A stretch of 64,000 bases of DNA from Klebsiella sp. RIT-PI-d (GTDB lineage Bacteria; Pseudomonadota; Gammaproteobacteria; Enterobacterales; Enterobacteriaceae), in assembly GCF_001187865.1 (NCBI RefSeq), contig NZ_LGIT01000009.1:1612001-1676000 (forward strand), written 5' to 3'. The translations under genes were made by a program, and so were the position numbers. Below the pieces are notes generated by a model, which searched no databases, was not told the origin of the DNA, and saw only the letters and a program-made list of their open reading frames with translations. Shown here in pieces: positions 57,654-64,000 of this stretch; within the stretch, counting starts at the first letter, position 1, and every line of letters starts with the position of its first letter.

Positions 57654-58739
57654 CTATGCTTTTAAATTAGATGCAAAAGAGCTAGCCAGATCGGAAGTGT
57701 TACGCCGAGTATCATTTAATAAATTCATCATACTAGAAAGCAGCTGTTGCGATTTTTGAGCCTGCTGACGGGACATCTCCACTGCACCATCCATGATTTT
57801 CGCTTCAGAACGCTCTTCCGTCTCTTCTTTCTGCTCAATATTATGTGCCAATGAGCCTGTACCGTCAGCGATACTACTTCCAGCAACACCAATGGCTCGT
57901 TGGGCCTCAATCTGAGAAGATGTCAGGCGTGTGCGCGCTTCACCTTGTAAGAAAGCGCTATTGAAAGCATCACGCTTACTAATAATTTCATCAAGGTTAC
58001 GTGCGGCTATTGCGTTGTTTTCTGAACTTAATGCACGATCCTGAGGTCGTAACTCGGCAATTGAGCCATCTGCTTTTTTAATCGTGGAGGAAGAGGATGT
58101 AATATCCGCTAGATCGAGGCGATCATTTTTACTTGCATTAAGTGAATTCTGCATTTGCCTGATCTGAAGATCAGCCTCATGCATATTTGCCAGGTTTTGA
58201 TTGATATTAGTTTTAGTTGCAGAGTAGTTTTTAACAGATTTGTGAGTAGCGTTTGCAGTACCTGCCAGATTAATAGATGAGGAAAGAATACTTTTGGTGA
58301 AGATAGCCATCCCCTGGGCTTGCTGGGCTTGAGCAGCACTTTCAGTACTCTCTGCACTAATTATACCAAACATACTACTTAGCTCGGTATCGGCAATCGA
58401 AGATTGATTTGCTAACTCTATAAGCATACAGATCAAACCAACTTGTTCAGAGCTTTTAGGCAACGTAAAAGTTACATTTTCACTGTCGTCAGACGTTTCT
58501 AATGCATTGTTGAAAAGTTGTAAAACATCATTTACATCTTTTTGTTGCTCAGGGTTAGGGGAAAAAACTTTCCCGTTATCGGCATTTTTAGCCTTTGTAG
58601 ACAAATTCTGAGTTATGTAGTTTGAAAGTGCAATATCTGCAATACGCGTACCTTTAGATGTGTACACATTCTCATCGACTGCTACTGGTTTTTGGTAAAT
58701 ACTAGATACTGGCTGAGAATTTCTAATAGTATTACTCAT
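57654..58739 (-). CDS. sipC: SipC/IpaC-family translocator
   Basis: A 361-residue translocon protein. The C-terminal third (RQQAQKSQQLLSSMMNLLND, then SDLASSFASNLKA) matches the SipC end (LAAIAGNIRA pattern). The central alanine-rich stretch (ESAAQAQQAQGMAIFTKSIL) supplies the membrane-associating region. SipC inserts into host membranes with SipB and in Salmonella nucleates actin. AAAGGAA precedes the ATG. Follows sipB in the same order as SPI-1. Confidence 0.8.
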   Translation of the reverse strand: MSNTIRNSQPVSSIYQKPVAVDENVYTSKGTRIADIALSNYITQNLSTKAKNADNGKVFSPNPEQQKDVNDVLQLFNNALETSDDSENVTFTLPKSSEQVGLICMLIELANQSSIADTELSSMFGIISAESTESAAQAQQAQGMAIFTKSILSSSINLAGTANATHKSVKNYSATKTNINQNLANMHEADLQIRQMQNSLNASKNDRLDLADITSSSSTIKKADGSIAELRPQDRALSSENNAIAARNLDEIISKRDAFNSAFLQGEARTRLTSSQIEAQRAIGVAGSSIADGTGSLAHNIEQKEETEERSEAKIMDGAVEMSRQQAQKSQQLLSSMMNLLNDTRRNTSDLASSFASNLKA

Positions 58740-58850
58740 GATAATTCCTTTAATTAAAGATTAATACTAGCTAATTGCAAAAGTCATCAGAATTAACCAG
58801 TTATTCATTTCACTGTTACTGCCCAATGTATATTAAAAATATTAGAGGTG

Positions 58851-60773
58851 TCAGACCTTGGTGTTAGATAAAATAAATTGGCCAGCCTTCATATTGTCTC
58901 CAGCCATATCAGCAGTACTTGTCGCAAACATATTAAGGTTTTCCATAGAATCACTAAATGTTTCAGTTACACTATCAGTATAACGTTTCATAGTTGCAGA
59001 ATCCGCAAGCTCTCTCGTGATATCGGCCAGCTTATAACTCACTTTTTTCTCAATTGCTCCAGAAGCGATACCAGCAGCAGCATCTATACTTACATTTATT
59101 AATCTCAATATCTCCTCAGCCAAATTAAATACATTCCCAAGAGATTTAACTTTAGCCTCATTGTTAAAAAACTGTTTCATTACATTGATTTTTGATTTAG
59201 CCTGATTGCCAACCAACTGATTCAATGCAGCTGAAAGTGAGTCCATAATCTTCGAAAGTTTCTTGGCAACATCGTCTGTGATGCTTTTAAGACCTGAGGC
59301 AATTGGCTTGACTGCTTTAGTTACGGCACTAATTACGGTCTTAAATACTTTATTAAGAACTGAACCGACAACATTCATGATTTTATCAATTGGTAATTTT
59401 TTTAACGCTACGGAGGCGGCAACCGCGCCAATTATTAATACTACTACAGCCAGAACAGTGGCAATAATTTCTGCTATGTCATTTTTGATACCTAAACTTT
59501 CGAGTACTGTAGAAATAGCATCAGTAATGAGCTGAATAATCGGCATCAAAACATGCTCAACAATCGGTTTTAATGCAGCAGCGACAAATGATTCGTTGCC
59601 TGTTACTTTCTGATAGATTGTATCAGCAGTCATTATAGCAGCGCCGATTGCCGCTAGCGCAATCATAGAGGCACCACCGGTGAAAACAGCAGCAATTGAG
59701 GCAACAACGGTTACAATGGCACCAATAATTTTGCCAATGCACCCCATCGTCTCCTGCATATGCTTAGATTTTTCTTGTTGCCTTTCTACTTCTAAAGTAT
59801 CTTCGTGAAGTTTTTCTTGCTGAGCCGCCTGAACTTTTTGTGAAAACTTCAGGTTCATTTCCATCGTTTCTTCTGTCGATTCACCAATAATGGTAATTAG
59901 CTGCGCCATTAAATATGCAGTCGCACCAGCATTAGTTTTTAATGACTTATCGAAAGAATCATTAACACTTGCCGCATTTTTATTTAGAGAACCCAGATAA
60001 TTAAGGCTTTGCTGGAGCTCAGCTGATTTGCTGCTAACATTGCTTGTCGCTAAATCGAGTTTCTGTTGAGCTAAAATCAAATTGCTTTGCAGGTAATTGA
60101 GAGATGCCTGTTTCTGTGAAATTTGTTGATTGATATTGTTAAGCTGGGCTGATAAATCCTCCTTATCGGCAGGAGATATATCAGGGTCATTTAATTTCTC
60201 TTCAATTTCAGCCTTTGACTGCTGTAATGTCTGAATCTGCTGTTGCTGCATAAAGACTTGCGATTCTAATGAAGTAACATCCTGGGATGCTGACGCTTGC
60301 GCAGTTTTAGCAGCGTTATACGCACTTTCTTCCACTTCCACTTGTTCGATAACAGCATTTGTGGCAGTACCGTGATCTTTACTATATTTAGTATACATTT
60401 CGGCACGTGCCTGCAACTCATCGATGCTCTGATCACCCAGCAGGGTGATCAGGTTTGCCATCAATTCGTTGTAAGTCTCCATTGCCCCCTTTTTTTCGAT
60501 CTCAGAACCTCCATTGGATGTAGTCTGTGCTGAGGCGCTTAAAGGGGTTTTCGACGATGAAGGTGCTCGCAGGGAGGGTTTTAAAGTATCACCATTATTT
60601 TGTGATTTTTCAAATTGTGTAATAACTTTACTTTCAACAATTTTACGGGCTGCATCCATTTGGTCATTGCTTAATTTTACAGCTTCAGTCTTTGCCTCTG
60701 TGCTTTTAACTTGACCATCAATATTATTTAAATATGCAGAACGTGGTAATGGGTTATTTGTTATTCCATTCAT
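58851..60773 (-). CDS. sipB: SipB/IpaB-family pore-forming translocator
   Basis: A 640-residue translocon protein. The N-terminal half is long coiled coil (QQQIQTLQQSKAEIEEKLND, NINQQISQKQASLNYLQSNL). The two conserved hydrophobic hairpins follow: IVTVVASIAAVFTGGASMIALAAIGAAIM and IIATVLAVVVLIIGAVAASVAL. These insert into the host membrane. Slightly longer than Salmonella SipB. The gene starts inside the end of sicA (20-base overlap), so the chaperone and its client are coupled. Confidence 0.88.
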   Translation of the reverse strand: MNGITNNPLPRSAYLNNIDGQVKSTEAKTEAVKLSNDQMDAARKIVESKVITQFEKSQNNGDTLKPSLRAPSSSKTPLSASAQTTSNGGSEIEKKGAMETYNELMANLITLLGDQSIDELQARAEMYTKYSKDHGTATNAVIEQVEVEESAYNAAKTAQASASQDVTSLESQVFMQQQQIQTLQQSKAEIEEKLNDPDISPADKEDLSAQLNNINQQISQKQASLNYLQSNLILAQQKLDLATSNVSSKSAELQQSLNYLGSLNKNAASVNDSFDKSLKTNAGATAYLMAQLITIIGESTEETMEMNLKFSQKVQAAQQEKLHEDTLEVERQQEKSKHMQETMGCIGKIIGAIVTVVASIAAVFTGGASMIALAAIGAAIMTADTIYQKVTGNESFVAAALKPIVEHVLMPIIQLITDAISTVLESLGIKNDIAEIIATVLAVVVLIIGAVAASVALKKLPIDKIMNVVGSVLNKVFKTVISAVTKAVKPIASGLKSITDDVAKKLSKIMDSLSAALNQLVGNQAKSKINVMKQFFNNEAKVKSLGNVFNLAEEILRLINVSIDAAAGIASGAIEKKVSYKLADITRELADSATMKRYTDSVTETFSDSMENLNMFATSTADMAGDNMKAGQFILSNTKV

Positions 60774-61302
60774 AATCTTCACTCTCTTTTTCTTTTGCTG
60801 TGATCTCGCTAATATTTTTTATGCTGCCGATAGACTCAAGATAAAGCTTTGCCTTTTCGACTAATTGCGCATCCTTTTCATGCTCAACCACTATTTCAAA
60901 GCACCGTTTGGCCCTTCCAATATAGCGTAATTGCATGTTGCACTGACCGGCCTCAAACATTGCCCGATAATCAGTTTTACTGAGCGCAAATGCTACAGCG
61001 TAAATATCAAGTGCTCGTTGATATTGTTTTTTCAACTGATACACGGCTCCAAGTCCGAATGCATAGTCTGGATTATGAAGATCATACATAAAAAGAAATT
61101 TAAAAAACTGCTCCGCCAAATCCAGTTTTCCCTGAGTATAGTAATCATGAGCACAGGTATAAAATCCTTCCATCAAGTTTTCTGGTATAGCATAAATCTG
61201 CTTTCTGGATGCACCCGATTTCATAAATTCCATCAATAGTTCATCATTGTCACCAAGATCAAAACCGCCTAAAATCTGTTCGGTAGCCTTATTTTCATCC
61301 AT
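60754..61302 (-). CDS. sicA: SicA-like class II chaperone
   Basis: A 182-residue tetratricopeptide chaperone for the translocators. The TPR core is visible: GFYTCAHDYYTQGKLDLAEQFFKFL, NPDYAFGLGAVYQLKKQYQRAL and YRAMFEAGQCNMQLRYIGRAK. In Salmonella SicA binds SipB and SipC and, with InvF, activates effector genes. GGAG lies seven bases before the ATG. First gene of the minus-strand operon; the acidic C-terminal tail is longer than in Salmonella. Confidence 0.88.
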   Translation of the reverse strand: MDENKATEQILGGFDLGDNDELLMEFMKSGASRKQIYAIPENLMEGFYTCAHDYYTQGKLDLAEQFFKFLFMYDLHNPDYAFGLGAVYQLKKQYQRALDIYAVAFALSKTDYRAMFEAGQCNMQLRYIGRAKRCFEIVVEHEKDAQLVEKAKLYLESIGSIKNISEITAKEKESEDYEWNNK

Positions 61303-61554
61303 AATTTATCTCCTTTATCATAAGATCTATGTACGTTGTAGTGTATTCACATTGGTTAACACTACCTCTCTACTAACAGGCTATTATCTCAACCTTTACC
61401 TCTATTTATATAAATAAAAATTTACTTAATTAATCTAAGAATAAGCTAAAAATTATAATTTCATTTATTTAATAAGCATCCAGAATCCTCTATCTTCACA
61501 ATACCACGCCGATCCCATAATTTTTTAATATAAACATATTTTTAGGGGAAGATC
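61303..61554. promoter_or_regulatory. Divergent promoter region, sicA and the right-edge gene
   Basis: About 250 AT-rich bases between two genes transcribed outward. It must hold promoters for both. By analogy with SPI-1, InvF/SicA-type control is likely, but I could not place a binding site. Confidence 0.4.
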
Positions 61555-64000
61555 ATGCCTTCATCTTTAATCAGAAAAAATAATATACCCGCGAGCAAAA
61601 CTGCAAATAACTCAGGGAACATAATTGCCCTTTCCTATAAAAAAATACCGCAAACTAATGTTAGCGAAAATATTATTTCAGTTAACCAATCAACACATCG
61701 TCCCAGCGCTACCGAACCTTTCGAACCAACTGTAGCGCCACTAGAGGTATGTGATGGTGAAGGGTTATCACGTACAGCAATCTGCGAACTATTATCAATT
61801 GCAGCAGAATCAACACAAGGAGTGGGTCATGATCAATTGGCATCATTAGTAACAATAATTAACAAATCTGATAATACCTCTTGCCTTACTCTTAAAGAGG
61901 AAAAGTTTTTACTTGAAAAGTTATATAAGATCCGAAAAACACTTCCTAATCAGAAGAAAAGTGAAGTTGCAAAAGCCATTCGACTTCTGGAAAAAACAAT
62001 TTACTCATGCATATTAAATGATCAATTAAAATTATCTCATCATAATTACTCTCGAGAAATTGAGGTGTTTTCAAACCCTGGCACTTCACACAATAAAAAC
62101 ATTACTGCGGGTATTCAACTAAGTGCTGGGTGTAGTATTGGTGAGAGAATTTCCGCTGCTCAAGGTTCAGGAAAAGTAGATTTTACACATACCACGACTA
62201 GTGACACTGATGATGAGGGCATTGTTGGCTATGCCAAAGAAAAAAAAATTCAGGGAACCTTGAGTGTCAATGCAACAATGGCTTGTACAGATGAAATATC
62301 ATTACACGCTGGCAGTGAAATAAGTGCAAAAAAAACAATTGCTCATGGCGTCAACTACAACGGTGGCACACATGATTATTTTAAAGAAAAATTCTCGGAA
62401 AAGTTGTTTAGCTATAAGAATCAATCAATTAAAGATAAATTATTTACTCACAGGCATTCTCTTCGCCATTATCAACAACAAGCACAAAACAATCAACCAT
62501 TGTTAGAACAGAGCTGGAGTGCGTTAACTAATCGACAGGTTAAATGTAACACTCCAGTTCCATTCCAGGCAGATAAGAGTCCTAAACGTATATACGGACA
62601 TGGTTATACGGCAAAAATATCTGCAAGTGCTCATTTTTCCTCATTAGCTGATGCTGGAGCTAAGTTGCAATATGATTATGCAGAAAATGATATTGAGGTT
62701 AAATTTTCCCAAAATGTATTCTCGCAGGTTTTACATGAAAAATTAACAGATATGCAATCAAAAAACCTTGATACGATTACTAAAAACCATGTAAAAGAAA
62801 TGTCAACTACGTTACAAAATAGGTTTAATTTAACTGAAGAAAAAATAAATACGCCACTTTCAATCGATGAACTTCGACTAGCAATTATTTCATTGAATAA
62901 AGAAGTGGATGAATATACCGAGTGTGTGCAAAAATACAGTGCAGGTCAACTTTCCGAGGGCAAAAAAAAGCATGAAATAGAAAAAAGGTGGGGAGTTAAA
63001 GAATCAGGAAGATATGGATTTCTACAACGTGCAGAATTAGTCCTTACAACATTCATTTCCAGGTTCCCCTCTGAAAGTGAAAATAATGTTGAATTAAAAG
63101 AAATGATGGTGCAATTAAACAATAAAATTGTTAGCCCACATTTTACTTATGACAAATTAAAATTAAAACCATTATTATCCTTTAACAATTCAATATCTAT
63201 AAATAATCATTCCCACACAGTAACTGCTGAATTGAATGCACATCTAGGAAATGCTAATGTAGCAGGCGGTGGGAAAGTTAGCGTTGCTATCATAGCGAAA
63301 CATGTCAGTAATCCTTATCGTATTCGTGCAGGCGAGCATCGGGATATTGAAATTACGCTTTCAGGCAATGTCACGCTCTCAGGTATACTTAGTAAATTGA
63401 CAGCAAAATTTGCAAGTGAAGCTGGTGTTGAACTTTCGGATCTTCATTCAGCTGTATCTGATGCCTTTAGCAGCTCTGTAGATTTAAGTCAGGGAGTCAA
63501 AATCACTATTCGTTATTTTTCTCCAGACTGGTCACAAAAAGATGAGCAAAAACGCAGTTATTCTCATCAGGTTACAACGTTACAAGTTATCACTGATGCA
63601 AACATTACTGCAAAATTAGTTTCCCCTACTCACGTGATTGCAGGTGGCATTAATATGGGTGCTGGCGTCAGCAATGCCAATGCTGTCGCGCAAAGGATGG
63701 GGACTGACACCCTAAATTACTTAATGCTACGTTATAATTATTTATGTGGCAAACCACAGGAACAACCAGTTTGGCAACGCTTAATCAAAGACAATCGCAC
63801 TAATTTATTGAACTTAATGAAAAACATTTTAACTGTAAATACAAACAGCAATCATGAGCTTGATATTTTACTTAAAGAGAAAATCGATTCAACACCTGAT
63901 TCGGAACAAAACGAAATATGGAATGAATATACTCAAATCAGAAAATCGATTAAATCTGCCATAGACAACCCTCATAGTCCTGATGATTTCGAAAAAGGAA
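61555..64000 (+). CDS. Partial large protein, candidate effector (runs off window)
   Basis: An open frame of at least 815 codons from an ATG with AGGGGA upstream, with no stop before the end of the window. There is no signal peptide; the N terminus is polar (MPSSLIRKNNIPASKTANNS), compatible with type III secretion. The body alternates helical parts with glycine/serine/alanine-rich beta-like segments: ITAGIQLSAGCSIGERIS, GHGYTAKISASAHFSSLADA, ELNAHLGNANVAGGGKVSVA, HVIAGGINMGAGVSNANAVA. These look like repeats of a barrel-like fold. I do not recognise the family. Being divergent from sicA, it is most likely a secreted substrate of this system. Confidence 0.6.
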   Translation, partial: MPSSLIRKNNIPASKTANNSGNIIALSYKKIPQTNVSENIISVNQSTHRPSATEPFEPTVAPLEVCDGEGLSRTAICELLSIAAESTQGVGHDQLASLVTIINKSDNTSCLTLKEEKFLLEKLYKIRKTLPNQKKSEVAKAIRLLEKTIYSCILNDQLKLSHHNYSREIEVFSNPGTSHNKNITAGIQLSAGCSIGERISAAQGSGKVDFTHTTTSDTDDEGIVGYAKEKKIQGTLSVNATMACTDEISLHAGSEISAKKTIAHGVNYNGGTHDYFKEKFSEKLFSYKNQSIKDKLFTHRHSLRHYQQQAQNNQPLLEQSWSALTNRQVKCNTPVPFQADKSPKRIYGHGYTAKISASAHFSSLADAGAKLQYDYAENDIEVKFSQNVFSQVLHEKLTDMQSKNLDTITKNHVKEMSTTLQNRFNLTEEKINTPLSIDELRLAIISLNKEVDEYTECVQKYSAGQLSEGKKKHEIEKRWGVKESGRYGFLQRAELVLTTFISRFPSESENNVELKEMMVQLNNKIVSPHFTYDKLKLKPLLSFNNSISINNHSHTVTAELNAHLGNANVAGGGKVSVAIIAKHVSNPYRIRAGEHRDIEITLSGNVTLSGILSKLTAKFASEAGVELSDLHSAVSDAFSSSVDLSQGVKITIRYFSPDWSQKDEQKRSYSHQVTTLQVITDANITAKLVSPTHVIAGGINMGAGVSNANAVAQRMGTDTLNYLMLRYNYLCGKPQEQPVWQRLIKDNRTNLLNLMKNILTVNTNSNHELDILLKEKIDSTPDSEQNEIWNEYTQIRKSIKSAIDNPHSPDDFEKG

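Noticed and set aside
62324..62506. Small open frame inside the right-edge gene
   Set aside because: It lies in another frame of a long continuous coding sequence.

Overview
The window is chromosomal DNA of an enterobacterium (Enterobacteriaceae, in the Escherichia/Citrobacter/Salmonella/Enterobacter neighbourhood). The backbone genes follow the E. coli K-12 43-44 min region (yedP-dgcQ-yodC-yedI-yedA-vsr-dcm-yedJ-'yedR'-rseX-porin, then serU-mtfA-asnT, and cbl-nac, amn, yeeO with their asparagine tRNA genes). The proteins are clearly diverged from E. coli, so I do not name a species. No assembly or database comparison was possible; assignments rest on motifs, synteny and remembered family sequences.

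Layout. 1-11.8 kb is backbone, with a frameshifted yodC, an RseX-like sRNA before an OmpC-family porin, and a decayed patch (hcp and DUF4942-like remnants) before serU. 11.9-24.3 kb is an AT-rich insertion after asnT. It carries a giant gene of about 3,300 codons, which I read as a probable secreted effector with three OTU-like modules, and a second possible effector. Remnants of one IS transposase flank the giant gene in inverted orientation. 24.7-27.1 kb is cbl-nac with a sigma-54 promoter and an asn tRNA. 27.1-46.8 kb is a roughly 19.7 kb genomic island inserted in that tRNA: P4-type integrase, a second tyrosine recombinase between two inverted clusters of a 9-bp repeat, a MazEF-type toxin-antitoxin pair, Ner/Ash-type satellite genes, a RloC/PrrC-like anticodon nuclease, and a complete Wadjet operon (jetABCD) bracketed by two unrecognised genes. 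46.8-53.5 kb is backbone again (DUF2233 protein, amn, M24 peptidase, asnW, yeeO, asnU). 53.8-64 kb is an SPI-1-type translocon block: sicA, sipB, sipC, an unrecognised gene in the sipD position, a sipA relative and iacP, with a long open gene divergent from sicA that runs off the window.

How it fits together. Four near-identical asn tRNA genes act as repeated insertion and recombination sites. Three carry, or are followed by, copies of the same integrase leader, and the order of the blocks between them differs from E. coli. The two AT-rich virulence-type segments (asnT side and asnU side) probably belong to one secretion lifestyle: translocators on the right, candidate substrates on the left and at the right edge. 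No secretion apparatus gene is visible, so the needle complex must lie elsewhere. The island between them is a defence island.
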